This document shows, one piece after another, positions 48,391 to 60,933 of a stretch of DNA of 64,000 nt. This DNA is from Odobenus rosmarus divergens. Lineage: Eukaryota; Chordata; Mammalia; Carnivora; Odobenidae. The notes beneath the pieces were generated by a model. That model did no database searches and was not told the origin of the DNA. It worked only from the letters and a program-made list of their open reading frames with translations. The stretch is from positions 231,246-295,245 of the forward strand of contig NW_004451865.1 of assembly GCF_000321225.1 (NCBI RefSeq), read 5' to 3'. The position numbers and the translations under genes were made by a program. Position 1 is the first letter of the stretch, and every line of letters starts with the position of its first letter.

Positions 48391-50029
48391 GCAAAGGCAT
48401 TTTCCACATTCACTTTAAGCCTTCGGCCTTCCTGGATAATCATCCCTCCCCATACAAACCCAACCCAGGAGGCTTTATTTTTGTAACGACTTGAATAAAC
48501 AGCCTTTCTGCAAAATGTGGCGAACCAGGACTCAGACAGACAGAGGTCTTGGGCAAAGGCAGCAATCTGCTCAGGCACATCACATCAGATGTGGGGCATG
48601 CAGGTGAAGGACTCTGAACATAAGGAGTGACTTCACTTTCTCTATGCTAAATACAGCTGCTTCTATTCAGCTGCCTGGTGTTTTTCTTTTCCCATTTTGG
48701 AAAACTCTCTCTCTTCAATGAAAATTCAATGGTGAATCATCGAGACCCCACAAGGAGAGAACTGTGCTCCATGGAGGACACCTGGGCAGAGGGCCACCAC
48801 GGCAGCTGCCCACAGAATGGGTCTGCTGGGCACACAGCCATCCCCCCCAGGCCGGCTCTGACCCAGGTTACAGTAATGCTAACGATTTTCTTTAATCCAA
48901 CCAAAATAAGAGTAGGCAATCTTAAAGCTTTTAAAGAAAAAAAAAAAATCTAGCTCTACCTTTGACCCAGGCTATTTTTCTTCAAATATTTAAAGTTCAA
49001 AAGCACCATGTGCTTATACTTTTATTTCAAACCAGAAAATCACCCTTATTGGACTTGATCATCCTTGTATTTTAATTTGCAGACTTGCTTAATAATAAAG
49101 CATGTACTGCACGTTAGCCTAATATATCATGTATATAATAATATCAGAACCTTTTTTGCACTTATTAACTAGGAAATACATAAAATACTGACCTTGTGGG
49201 TAAATGTCTTTAGCATCCATTTTTAATCATTATTATTTTACTAAAGAGTTGCAAGAGTGAGGGTTTAACATGGCTCCTGGGAGAATTATACCAGTCTTTA
49301 TGGAACACATTGCTCACAGCTGTGGTGAAATAGCCATCACTAAAAATCACAGCACTTTTTATTCCATGTCAATGACATCATTGGTATAATTTAAGTGTAA
49401 TTCACATGTGGGAAGCAGTTGTCCACCAATGTGAAATTATCCTCAAACTGAATTCTAAGCGGGGGTTGGGGGAGACTGTAACATAAAGCAATTTTATTAT
49501 TTCATTTGCATTAATCATTAATGTTATTTCCCAAACACTGTGGATAATATTATCAGAAGCCATACTTCCCCTCCTATAATAGCAGAGGATATTTTTCAGA
49601 TACTTCTGAAGGTATTAATAGGAAGACACCTTTCCATAAGACCACTATACTGCCTGGGAGTCTTCAGATTTTCAATTATACACGTTCTAAACTATCCATT
49701 CCATAAAGATAGACTTTCTGTTTAGAAATGTGACAGTGAGACAGTTAATGCCTAAAATCTAAACTGGTGTCCTCTGAGAATCTGATGAGAAATCTGAAAC
49801 ATGTAATTGGAAGAATACCAATAACAGGTAGATTATTATACAGAGTATTTAGATCTTCATTGGCATAGAGAAAGAGAGAAACAAGTAACAAAGGCCCATT
49901 ATTAAGTCTGTTGTCTTATCTCTAATATTGCCTTGCTTCATGATAATTTGAGTGTCACCCTATATCCTTTCATTGGGCAAAATTAATTTTTAGATTATTT
50001 TATAGGATGAAATGAGCCCCAAATTGCTT
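48391..50029. other. intergenic, nothing recognised
   Basis: No exon or repeat recognised. A quiet AT-rich block around 49.30-49.45 kb contains a CRE-like TGACATCA (49371-49378) and looks single-copy. Confidence 0.5.
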
Positions 50030-50403
50030 TTTATCTAACAATTGTAAATATCTATGCCCCCTACATGGGAGCAGCCAATTATATAAACCAATTAATAACC
50101 AAAATAAAGAAACATAACTGATAATAATACATTAATAGTAGGAGACCTCAATGCTCCACTCATAGCAATGGACAGATCATCTAAGCAGAAGATCAATGAA
50201 GAAACAAGAGCTTTGAATGACACATTGGACCAGATGGACTTCGTAGATACATACAGAACATTCCATCCTAAAACAACAGAATACTCATTCTTCTTGAGTG
50301 CATATGGAACTTTCTCCAGAACAGACCACATACTGAGTCACAAATCAGGTCTCAACTGATAACAGATTGAGATTATCCCCTGCATATTTTCAGACCATAA
50401 TGA
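50030..50403 (+). mobile_element. L1 ORF2 endonuclease-region fragment
   Basis: 'AACAATTGTAAATATCTATG', 'AGGAGACCTCAATGCTCCAC', and a 63-codon open piece at 50168-50359 with TYRTFHPKTTEYSFFLS and GTFSRTDHILSHKS correspond to the L1 endonuclease domain around its DH motif. It is internal only, with no 5' or 3' end, and less decayed than the L1M copies. Confidence 0.85.
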
Positions 50404-50639
50404 TGCTTTTTACTTAATAAGAACTAGCTTCTCTTTGATTTTCTTTCATCCAAACAGGAGAAAACAAATCTGTTCTAATGGAAAAATATGATCAAGGAGA
50501 CAGAGGAGAGGACCAGGTAAGGGCACTCATCTGCAAGGGGCACATTCTGCTTAAGGGGACTACTTGCAACTGGAAACACAAAGCTTCTAATAGTCATTCA
50601 ATGAGACATTCAGCCCCATACACAAACCTCTGATATGGG

Positions 50640-51680
50640 ATTGCTCTGGAGATACAGACATTCATTGAAGTTTCACTGATTACTGTGCCATGCCAGACAT
50701 TGTTCTAGGCGTGGAGTTTTACTGGTAAAACAGGACCAAGTTCCCACTCTGCCAAGGGCCTTATCTTCTGGTGGAAGACATAAGGACAAAGAAAGAAAGA
50801 GAGGGGGAGAAAGAAGGAGAGGGAGGGAAAAAAAAAGAGAAAAGAGAAGGGAAAGAAAGGAAAGGAAAGGAAAGGAAAGGAAAGGAAAGGAAAGGAAAGG
50901 AAAGGAAAGGAAAGGAAGAGAGGATGTAATTTCAGGTAGTGATAATACAAAGAAGTAAAATAATGCAAGAACTAGAGCTTATCTAGGGGCAGGGAGGGAG
51001 GAGAGGGAGGTGATTTTGAAGCTGTGGAAGGGAAGTTTCTCTGGGAGGTGAAATTTGAGCAGAGACCTTACTGAGGTGAGAATGAGCTAGGGGGTGATCA
51101 AGGAAGCACAGTCCAGGCCTGGCTGAATGAACAACAACTAAAACTATCCTCAGGTGAGAATAACCTTGGTATGTTCCAGAAACAAGAGGAAAGAGACCAA
51201 GCGTGGTGCTGCCAGAGGGAGAGTGACACAAATCAGAGCAGAGGGGTGGGAGATAAGGTCGGGGAAGGAAGCAACTCCTGTGGGGCCTTGCAGACCACAT
51301 CACGGTGAAAACTCTGGATTTAATATCAAGTGTGGGAGAATCTGCAGATAGATTTTGAGCAGAAGAGTAGAGGAGTCTGGCTTATGTTTAAAAAGATTCG
51401 GGCTGCTTTGTGGAGAACTGATAATAGGACTTCAAGAGTGGCATCAAGATTAGGTAAGAGGTTTGTCTATTAATCCAGGAGAAAGACCAAGATAGCTGGA
51501 ATAGGGTTGTGGGAAGGGAGGGGTGGTAACTGGTGAGAATCAGCATATATTTCAAAAATAGAACTGACAGGACTTCCTAATGTGGGAGGCGAGTTGCAAA
51601 TTGTGAGAGAAAGAGAAGAGTGGAAGGGAAGCCCCAGTGACCAGGTGAGAGGTGGTGCCACCAGCTGATATGGGGATTCG
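50640..51680 (-). mobile_element. L2 LINE, reverse, containing a pentamer satellite
   Basis: From 'GACATTGTTCTAGGCGTGGA' through 'GAAATTTGAGCAGAGACCTT', 'TATGTTCCAGAAACAAGAGG', 'GGGGCCTTGCAGACCACATC' and 'TTTTGAGCAGAAGAGTAGAG', it follows the reverse complement of the L2 3' end and the C-terminal part of its RT frame. The (AAAGG)n tract interrupts it. Confidence 0.78.
50777..50918. repeat. (AAAGG)n purine microsatellite
   Basis: A/G-only sequence with about 13 tandem GGAAA units from about 50851 and a degenerate flank before that. Long polypurine tracts can form triplex DNA and vary in length between individuals (general knowledge). Confidence 0.92.
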
Positions 51681-52234
51681 AGACAGTTCCTGGGCTCAAA
51701 GGCTCAAGGAGCTCATACGTCATAGGGAAGAAACCAACACACACATACCTGACAAGTGTTGCAACAGAAATATACTCAGGAATTTCCTGATCTCTGGATT
51801 TTCTATAACTTTAAGTGCTTCTTCCTTTGCCTTTAGCATAAATAGGTCACTAAATAGTTTCGCCTGTTGAGATAGGTGGTATTTTAGTATTGACTGATTG
51901 TATCATTGGTTTGTACAGTAGCATATTATTTATAGTTATATATCATATAAATATCTATTGCTTGGCACCACAGAACATAGTCTCCTTGTCCACGTAAATA
52001 TATGGGAAACTATGCTTCTTTTTTGCCAAATTTCCATACTGGTTCTAGGCAACCATGATTACCCTAGAGAGAGTCATAGTATCCTTTTTTGTACTCTGTA
52101 AGATTCATCTATATTCCACAGAGCAGGGTAGGAAGAGAGAGGAGCTTCATGCACTCATGGTAAGGGTTTCATCACCCATGGAAAGAAACTATAAGAAAGG
52201 CCACATGATAATAGGAGAATTAATCCCCCATGAT
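51681..52234. other. intergenic, nothing firm
   Basis: No gene. The first 100 bases may still belong to L2. Confidence 0.45.
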
Positions 52235-52372
52235 TCCAGAGTAGCAACTTGGAGATTCTCAAACATTGGAGGGTGTGTTAAAATGCAGATCCCCAGAAAC
52301 CATCTAAAGAATTTCTGATTCAGTACATTGAGAAAGGGGATGCTAAAGTTGCACTGATCACCCTTGGAGAAA
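52235..52372 (+). mobile_element. MER5A-like hAT fragment
   Basis: 'GATTCTCAAACATTGGAGGG', 'GTTAAAATGCAGATCCCCAG' and 'GAATTTCTGATTCAGTACAT' follow the MER5A left half. The right part is decayed. Confidence 0.7.
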
Positions 52373-54349
52373 CACTATCTATCATCTATAAGTACTCTTG
52401 TTTTATCCTGTGCCTTCTAAATAGTACAAAGACGAATCATATCCAGCATAAAGTTTTAGAACTAAGGATGACAAAAGATGAGAGATGTTTTAAAGATTCT
52501 CTGACCTAAACCTTTTATTTTTTTAAATATCAGAGTTTTAAGAAACAGAATGCTCTTAATTTCAGATCTAGTCACACATAAAACACATCTTAAAGAAGCA
52601 ACTATAGTTACCAAATATGGATCGCCTTAGGATATTTTAGTTATTTTTAATGGAGGCAAGCATGCTACATTTGAGTGATTTTATGAAAGCTGATTTTTTT
52701 TTTTTTTTGCCTAGGGCAAAAATTTTAGAAAGAGTTTTTGTGACTGCAATCAGTATGTTCAAATTATGCATAATTTTGTTTCCAACATTCTTGTCTTGGA
52801 TCACAAGAAGTCAAGTATAATTACTAACAAGATGGAGAATTCTACCCTCACCTTGAGACACTTAGCATGTACTCTCATTAAAACTATAGGAAAAGATCCA
52901 AAGTTACAAGAAAAAAATATAGTACATTTTATTGTTCCCTTTACAGGCATATCAATTTCAATGAATAATCACAAACTTCAGGAAAATGCTCATCAACTTC
53001 TAATGCCATAGAATCCTTTTGGGACAGACCCATCAGCATTTGTTGTAATTAATTATTCATGTTTTCATTAACTTCCTATGGTATATTCTCATTAGGTGAA
53101 ATAAAGATTGTGCCCAAATTCCTGTTCTTAAGATAGGTCTTGGCTTTTAAAAATTTTACCACTGCATTAAATAATTTAATGTTCTAGGAAAAACTGTTCA
53201 AATGAACTTTATTTTTAATAACTTACTTAAGAAATACCTGAAAAAAATCAATATACTTTATATGAATTATTTTTGTGTACAGACTCATAAAATCATAGAT
53301 GAGAGCTCTTAATATTGGATGATAATAAAAATTCAAAAATGAATTCACAACTTTTAATCAGGTGAGCCTGCGTCTCTAGCACTTTCTCTTATAATATTAG
53401 AAAATATAGATTTTTATCAGAACTCCAGTAAGTTTGTTTCCACGATGGGTCTTTGAATGAAAGAAAGACTCTAACTCAAGCATCACTGGGACGACTTGCA
53501 GAGTCCCCTAAAGAAAGGAAGCTTCTGAGATGTTCCTAGGGCAAAGGTCTTGAAGGGCACCCTTTAAAAAAAAAAAAAAGTTGTTTGGGAAACCAAACTA
53601 GCCAATTTGGGACGCTTTAAGAAAAATTCTCCGTACACTGTACAAGAGTTAGAAAAGCATAAAAATTAGCATTACCTAATTAACCAAGGGCTAAAAGAAA
53701 ATTCTGCTACCACATGTAAAGCATCTCAACAGCTGAAATATAATCTCTAGTATTAATATTTCATTTCTCTGGGCTCCTTGGACAAATGTATCCCATTCAT
53801 GGTTCCCCTATTTAGGTACAGCCCTAGACAAAATTGTAAAGAAAGCCAAGCCTGTCTCCTTTTCTGTGTCTTTACCCTCCTCTGACTAGCAACCACGTAG
53901 GTTCTCCTGCAAGCCATTTGGACTTTTACAGAACACCGACTCTAAAATGCCAGTGACACCTTATGTGATACTCCTGGAGGTGAAGGTGTATTGACATTGC
54001 AGAAGAGAACTTTAGGGAGACAATCATGTCTGAGCACATAGTTAGTTAATCTCTAATAGATTTCAAGGAGCACTCTGATACTGGGCAGGGATCTTAACCT
54101 TTATGAATCAGAAAGTAAGGTGACTGATTTATACATCCACATAAAGACAAATATTTTTTCCTAAATTTGGACCAATGAAGAAAGGAGGGGAGAAAGAGGA
54201 AAAGAAAGGAGAGGCAGTGACTGCAGTCAGCCACCTTCAAGAATTACGAGGCAAATTCCATGCAGGCTTCCCCTATTGATCCCAATCTACCAAGGAGAAA
54301 CCCCTTCTCTGGAAGGCTTTGGAAACTTGCTTCTTCTGACTCTAGTGGA
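52373..54349. other. intergenic, 2 kb, nothing recognised
   Basis: AT-rich with A and T homopolymers. The 81-codon frame at 52766-53011 has no recognisable motif. Confidence 0.5.
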
Positions 54350-54600
54350 AAGCAGTGTAGCATAGTGGTTAAGAGGGGGCACCATGGAGTAAGCTTGACT
54401 GGGTTGCAATCCCAGCTTCGACTTGGGAAAATTCCTTAGCATCTCCATACCTCGGTTTCCTTGTCTGCAACATGGGGATGATATCATACAGGGTGGTGGT
54501 AAGTAATAAATGAGTGAACACACAGCAAATGTTTAGAAAATTGTAAGAATAGTGAAAGCTTGACAGGGGTTGAATATCCACATTTGTGAGCCCTCTTACT
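54350..54600 (+). repeat. MIR SINE
   Basis: 'GTGTAGCATAGTGGTTAAGA', 'CTGGGTTGCAATCCCAGCTT' (B-box side) and 'CCTCGGTTTCCTTGTCTGCA' give one of the best-preserved MIR copies in the window. Confidence 0.92.
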
Positions 54601-57600
54601 TCCACTTTGCCATACTCACCTACACAAGGCAAATAACCAGAAAAGAGACATTCTTGATCCTCATGAGGGTGTTAGATAGAGGAACAGTAGTGCTTGTGAG
54701 AAAGAATTGCACTTACTTAATTCACAAAGAAGAAAACTAAGGAATATTTCTGGGAACAGCTTCTAGTTTGCCCAGTAGAAGCAGAAAAGCTCAAATGACC
54801 AGCAAGAGAGCAGGAGGATTTTATTTATGTGGGCTGTAAGGATGAATGCTCTGACTGAAAAAGGTGTTCAAGTCTGAAAGAATTGTGGGAGCGGAGGAGG
54901 TTGCCTGCTGCAGACATGGTTGTGCCAGGGGCAAACGGATAAGCAAGGTACCCTTGAAAGCTTCTGCAAGCTCTATGTCAGTATTTCTGAGGGAATCTTT
55001 CTATATGTCTGTATAAACATAATAGAAATGTGTAAAGCTTTGGGCTAAAAACTTAAGATTTTAGAACGAAAGTATTTGTTCTGCCTTTACTACAACAGGA
55101 GCACAGAGTCATGTTGAAGCTGACCCCATATAACCAAAATTCTTCTTCATTCTCTGTTTGAGAATGATGCATAATGATACAGTAAAAACTGTAGCTTGAT
55201 AGAGATCCTTATATTTAGGAATAGAAGCAGAGTTTTTAACGCAAGGGACTTGATTTTGAGAATATTCATGACAATTTGATTCATGATAATTTGATAGACT
55301 TGGGTAAACATCAAAAGTGTAAGAGGATGAATCCATAAATAAAAGCAATAAATAACTCATTTATGAGTGCTCTCACGGTTTGGAGATGCAAATTAAATCT
55401 TAGAATAGTGTATAGGCCAACTGTTCATCCAAGAAGTGGAAGAAAAATATTCTGTAGAAAAGCTCCCAGGAGGAATATATGAGTCTTTTTAGTAAATATG
55501 CCTAATGATTCTTTTTGACCTCATGGCATAAATCATAACAAATTGAGTTATGCAGTAACTTTTTGAGATGGCATAATAAAAGACCTATTAAAAATCTCAG
55601 GATATGTATAGTATGCTGTCATAACACATAGATTAAGGATCTTATATTAAGGTTATAAAATGCTTTGTTTGTTTTCTATTTTAAGATTAAATATTATTTT
55701 CCTCAGGACAAATAGTTGAGGGTTTCCTTAATTCCAACATTCCATTGGTCAAAAATCCCAGCAGCAGAATGTTTCTGTAGTGAACTCACTTTATCTCCCT
55801 GAAACATGAAAAGAAAACAGCAATGTGGGCGTTAAGTAACAGGAACTAGAATCTACACAGGACTTTGCAGTCACACAATACTACTGTTCGGCACTGTGTC
55901 AGTCTTCACCTGTTTTACTGACCAACACCATGAGGTAATGTGCGCCAAAGCTATGGCGCGTATGACCTCCCTGTCAGACTTCTAACTACCTTGCATCCTC
56001 CATAACAAACTCTCAATCATTTGGATTTCTGCATTTCTGACAGGGTGGGCTATTTTTTATGTGTTGAGATTCCCAGTAGGGTCTTAGTAATACTGCTGGC
56101 TACAGAAAAAGAAGGGAACAGACATTGAAAGAAGAGAATGTGCCCTGAAGTCCTTAAAGGAATGGAGAAACTGGAGACCATTGAAAGGATCTTTTGCTGG
56201 GGAAGGATACACTACTGAGGAGAATCTGGAGGAGGTCAGAGCCCTGAGCCTTCACCCTTTCTTCCCCAGCCCACCTCAGGGCTCCCAGCTCCCAGTGGCT
56301 CCCAGCTACACCTAGGTGATTTCTAGGGTATCCAGTTGTGTTCACAATATGAATTCTCCTCAGAGCACACATTATTCCTAGTGGGTGACTTGAGAAATGG
56401 GTAAAATAAAAGATAGCATATGTGTAATTTGTGGTTAAATGAATAGAATGTTCAGATAACATTGTTTGTTTTCAATTACAGTAATATCGCACAGTTGGCC
56501 AACTTGAGAGACACAGATGGGTGGTTATCTTCATTTTTCTAACTATTTTCTAAAGAGTTAGGACATGTTCATAGCAGGGCGTTTATAAAGTAAGATTCTA
56601 CTCTCCTGTTCTCTAAGTAAAGCATTACACTTTTTGTGAGAAAGGTGGGTTATCTATTTCTTCTAAAATGCCTTAATGAATGTGAAAAGATATGGTTAGG
56701 TTACAGAGTATGGCAACATTTGCTTTTGGCACCATTATCTGGGGATTTTTGTGCTTTTCTTCCTCCTTTGCCTTATCTCTTTTCCCTTTTCACAGTTCAC
56801 ACTTACACAAACTGTGTCATTCATTGTAATGATAAAGCAAGTACTGAGTGTTTAGCTTTCATTCTTGCCCTGGGATGTTAAAACTGACAGCTTAGCACCT
56901 CTATTACTTTTTATCGGTGAGTCATTGCCCTTGCCAACACTCAAGATAAGAAAGTCTCACACTTGCCAGAGGGAGGAAAAAAAAAAAAAAAACAGGAAAA
57001 CTGAAAAGAGAACTGGGGCTGGGTTACACTAACCACAAAATGGGCGATAGGAGGCTGTTTTAAAAATGGACGGGAATTGCCATTTACCAGGACAAAGTTA
57101 TTAATGAGAAACTGTCTGGTGTGATTTAGGTCATTTCCAATAGAGTCAATTTTCAACTACCCAGTTAACCAGTGTAAACCTCTGAAGGAGTACAGAAATC
57201 CAGCACTTGATCTCATTTTAATTCAAATGTTAAAAGACCTCCACTCAAAATGAATCTGGCTCCTTCACACTAAATCCTTATTTATGAGAGATTAGCCACA
57301 AGAACAGAGAATCAACATTTGATACTAATACATGTGTGTGGGTGTGTATGTGTGTACACAGATAAACTACCTCATAAGAAGATCAGAGAATTCAATGACA
57401 CATTAAAACTGTTCCTGGACCACCGTTATTCACTGACAAATCTGAGAAGATTAAAAGATTTTTGTGTTCTTTTCCCTCCTCTATTACAGACCATCATTTC
57501 TGGGACTCTGCCTCCATTCCTACTGTCTACAGACATACAAAAGAAGCTGCACAGGGGTGTGAGGAACCTGGCTCATTCAGTAGCCACTCCATGGAAGTTC

Positions 57601-57919
57601 TGTCCTATGGTTCATAAAGGGTTTGAGAAGTCTGGGAAAACAGTAAAGTGATTTAAAGTTCCCATGTAGAACTAGTTCCTCTTTCTATTGACTGAATGGT
57701 TGAGGTCATATTGAGATGGAGAATAGCCATATTTAATGTGTGCTAAAACCATTTCATATCTTCATAGTTTGCTCCCTCAATGACCATGTGAAGTTCTGAG
57801 CAAGCATAAGCCACATCCATAAAACATCCTCTGCTGATTGATTCCCACTTACAATTACTTTGAAGTGAAATAAGAATTTCGAGATGCTTGCAAAGCAATC
57901 TGTGTGAAGTCTCCTAATC
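54601..57919. other. intergenic, 3.3 kb, nothing recognised
   Basis: No repeat family or exon identified. A short TG-rich tract lies at about 57332-57360. This is one of the largest repeat-free intervals and lies within 7 kb of the LRIG3 promoter. Confidence 0.5.
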
Positions 57920-58150
57920 TATAATTTCTCCCCAGTTATTCAACTGTCTTGCCCATATCTAATCTGATAGCATTGTTTTAGTAATTACCTTTTAATAATC
58001 TTTCCCAAGTTTCACATTCATCATTAGCTTTCATTAAGCTATCAAATTCATTATTCATTACAAGGAATAAAGCTACTTTCTGGTTGCACTCGGATTCATT
58101 TGGTTAACATAATATTTAATTCATTTGTGTAATTATAGATATAAACAAGC
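57920..58150. promoter_or_regulatory. candidate enhancer-like block, homeodomain-site rich
   Basis: Repeat-free block with many ATTA/TAAT cores. These include the palindromic GTAATTAC (57981-57988), a SOX-like CATTGTT (57971-57977), ATTCATTATTCATTA (58046-58060) and GTTAAC (58103-58108). It is 3 kb upstream of the LRIG3 start. The motifs are seen; enhancer activity is inference, and AT-rich DNA produces such cores by chance. Confidence 0.3.
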
Positions 58151-58334
58151 CTGGAACTACTATGGATCAACATCCTATTAGAAGGAGCAAACATGTGAAG
58201 GATGTACTGGGGAGGGGCTGATAGCCTCTAGATTTCAACTACTCGTAGGTATTAGTCAATAAATCTTACAGAAGGAACAGAGAGTGACAGCTAATCCAGT
58301 GAACTCGTAATGGAAATCAAATTTTTAAATTTAA

Positions 58335-58430
58335 ATTTTTTATTGTATTCCCAACTTACAGATGGAGAAACTGAGGTACTGAAATTTTAAGTAACTTAAT
58401 TAACATCACAAATCTACTAAAATCCTTAAA
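58335..58430 (-). repeat. MIR core fragment, reverse
   Basis: 'CTTACAGATGGAGAAACTGA' and 'TTTTAAGTAACTTAATTAAC' match the reverse MIR core. Confidence 0.65.
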
Positions 58431-59300
58431 GGATATACAGGAAGCATGATTATATGGAAATTCTAAGCATTATCTAGGAAGTAGCAGAGTAAAATGGCCA
58501 ATTAAATTCCAGTGAATAGTGGATGTGCTGAAAGTGTGAGGGATAGTTAAAAGGGGATTCAAGGAAGCCTTCTTCAAAAAGAGGAATGCTTAAGTTGAAG
58601 CGCAAACCAACAAGACAGAAGAGAGACAGAGGCCCATGGGGATGAAAGAGAGCCAAAGGCAATGAGGGCAGCATGGGAAAAGAATTGCCAGTAGTTCCTA
58701 GAATAAAAGGAACATGATTAAATAAAATGAATTAAAGAGGCGAGTAGAAGCCCAATACAAAGACTATGTTATGCTAGAGAATTTAAACTTTGCTCTGAGA
58801 ACAGTAGGAATTAGGCTTTTGAGTCACAGGCTCAGATTTGAGCTTTTGGCTTATCACGTTGAGTGCACTATGGAGAAAGGACTGCAATGCCAGCTAGGAA
58901 GGAGGCTGTAGCAGTAATCCAACCAAGAGCTGATGGTGGTCTGAGTTTGCATTGCACCTATGGAGACGGAGAGGAGATATATATTTAGTTGCTAGTTTCA
59001 TTAGGACTTGCTAATTGATTGAATGTAGAAGTGATGGTGACAATGAGGAAATATTAAGGGTGAATGAAGTTTCTGGAGTAGTTGACATCTGGATAGAGGG
59101 AGGTATCATTCCTCGAAATAAGAAACTCACGAGGAAAAGGAGTAAGGCTCAGGGATGAGGAAATTTAATTCTAGACATGTTATATTTGAATATCCAGTTA
59201 GAGAGTGGTTGAATATATGTCTAGAGCTTAGGGGAAAGATGTGGGCTAGAAATATGGATATGGTAAATATCAGCACAGAGGTGTGAATAAAATTCACAGA
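58431..59300 (-). mobile_element. L2 LINE, reverse
   Basis: 'GAGGCTGTAGCAGTAATCCA', 'GAGCTGATGGTGGTCTGAG', 'AATTCTAGACATGTTATATT' and 'GGGAAAGATGTGGGCTAGAA' follow the reverse complement of the L2 RT coding region over nearly 900 bp. Decayed. Confidence 0.75.
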
Positions 59301-59768
59301 AAATAAAATAAAGGAAGTGGAAAATGGGGAAAGAAACTGAGCCAAACGTCCTCAAAATGGTAGCCCATTTCTGACTATCTCTGTCATATGGGTGATATGT
59401 CAATTAGTAAGTCACCACACTTATACATAAAGGCATTTACTTTTTAAAAACTCCAATGCACTAAGCCTGACTTTCCTTACATGAAACAGATGGAGAAGAC
59501 TGAGCTGGAAATTCCATAGCATGACTGTGGTATTTCTTGACCACTCCAAGTAGGCAGAATGATCATACAAAACCAAGGTGCCATCATTATAAATATTTCC
59601 TAGTTGTACATCATCAAAAAAAAAAAAAAGTGGTGGAGTTGACACCAATGGTAGCTTTTACAGGTGATTTGCTACAATGGAAATTAAAAAGCACTGGAAT
59701 TGGAGTTAAAGTCTCCACTCTACAAAATATCTCCACTCCTCAATAATGAACAGGTTTAAACAGCCCCT

Positions 59769-59813
59769 AAGGAATGCTTTGGCAGGGGGGAAAAAAAAGG
59801 AATGCTTTGGCAG
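59769..59813. repeat. 17-bp direct repeat, period 28
   Basis: AAGGAATGCTTTGGCAG at 59769-59785 and again, exactly, at 59797-59813, separated by a G5A6 spacer. Confidence 0.9.
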
Positions 59814-60014
59814 ACAGCATAAGAAACAATCACTGCAGAAGTTGAATTTTAAAATAAGCTTCCTCTTTTTACCACAACAGGTTAGTTACTTTCTCTGGGT
59901 ATATATCCTCACCTAGAGGTGCACGGTATTCACAGATGAACTCTGGGGTTTAATCACCTGTAAGAGTTAAGTTAGAACACAGACTTCACTGGGGAAGTCC
60001 CATATGCCTGAATC

Positions 60015-60037
60015 CACCCCCCCCACCCCAACCCCAC
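60015..60037. repeat. C-rich tract
   Basis: Interrupted C runs (CCCCCCCC, CCCC, CCCC) that could form an i-motif, or a G-quadruplex on the other strand. Confidence 0.7.
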
Positions 60038-60718
60038 GCAGGTAGACAAGTACTTCTAGCCTGGTAGCGTTCTCAATCAGAATTTGTCATCACTCAAAGC
60101 CCAGGTAGACCACGGTGCCTATGTTAATCTTTTCCTTAAAGGTCCTACTTTTCATTTTGCCTTGAAATAACTGTGACTATTTTTATTATTTCTAGCTATT
60201 GCATACACTCCATGATTGCCATCACAACTTATTAGAAGGTCATTTCCCATAATTTGCCCCCAGCTCTATCCAGTGCACTAAAGCTGGCTATTTGTAACGC
60301 AATATACCATTTCCAAAAACTTTTACATTTTACTGTTTTGAGCCGATATGTACGGGAAAAATCGACCAATATTAATGTTAGAACAACTGTATTTTCACTG
60401 AAACCATTGTTTCATCTGTGGATGGTAGGATAATTTCTAATTTTTTTAAAAAATTTGGAATTTAAAGTTTTCCTGATAACTGAGCTAACTTTACTCCCCT
60501 CACGTTTGCCAAAATACCTCCAACTCCGAAAGCTGGCCTAATAGTCGTTCAGTTGTTTGCACACTCCCTTTTTCTCTTCAACTCCATTTGATATATGTTT
60601 CCCAGGACGTAGTGGAGACTGCTGGCCAGAGAGGCTGGAAAATATAACTCCAAATTTCCTACAATCTCAGCTCCACTTTCTCCCGCGCTCCCGCCCGGGT
60701 CTGGAGCCCTGTTGTTGT

Positions 60719-60724
60719 CACGTG
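60719..60724. promoter_or_regulatory. CACGTG E-box
   Basis: Palindromic CACGTG in the context GTCACGTGGA, the kind bound by USF, MYC/MAX or TFEB-type bHLH-ZIP factors. It is 391 bp upstream of the ATG and 27 bp upstream of the CCAAT box. Occupancy is inference. Confidence 0.55.
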
Positions 60725-60750
60725 GACTCGGGGCGAAGGGGCCCGGCCGG

Positions 60751-60755
60751 CCAAT
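60751..60755 (+). promoter_or_regulatory. CCAAT box (NF-Y type)
   Basis: GGCCAATGG fits the NF-Y preference (RRCCAATSR). NF-Y boxes usually lie 60-100 bp upstream of the start site, which would put transcription initiation near 60810-60860; this is an estimate. Confidence 0.55.
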
Positions 60756-60933
60756 GGACGCGCGGCAGCCCCGCAAGCCCCACCTCCCGACTCCACCGCG
60801 CCGGGACTTTGCGCACTAACGCAGGGAGGAGGCGAAAAAGTTTCTTTGCGGGCGAGAGGGACTTCGGTGCGCCGACGCCGCTCGGGGCAGCAGCTGGCAG
60901 TCCTCTCTGGTTTCCCTCTCGCTGCTCCGGGGC

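Larger units (their letters stand above)
59301..60659. other. LRIG3 upstream flank
   Basis: No repeat family seen. Contains a short tandem duplication (59769-59813) and a C-rich tract (60015-60037). GC content rises sharply only after about 60660. Confidence 0.55.
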
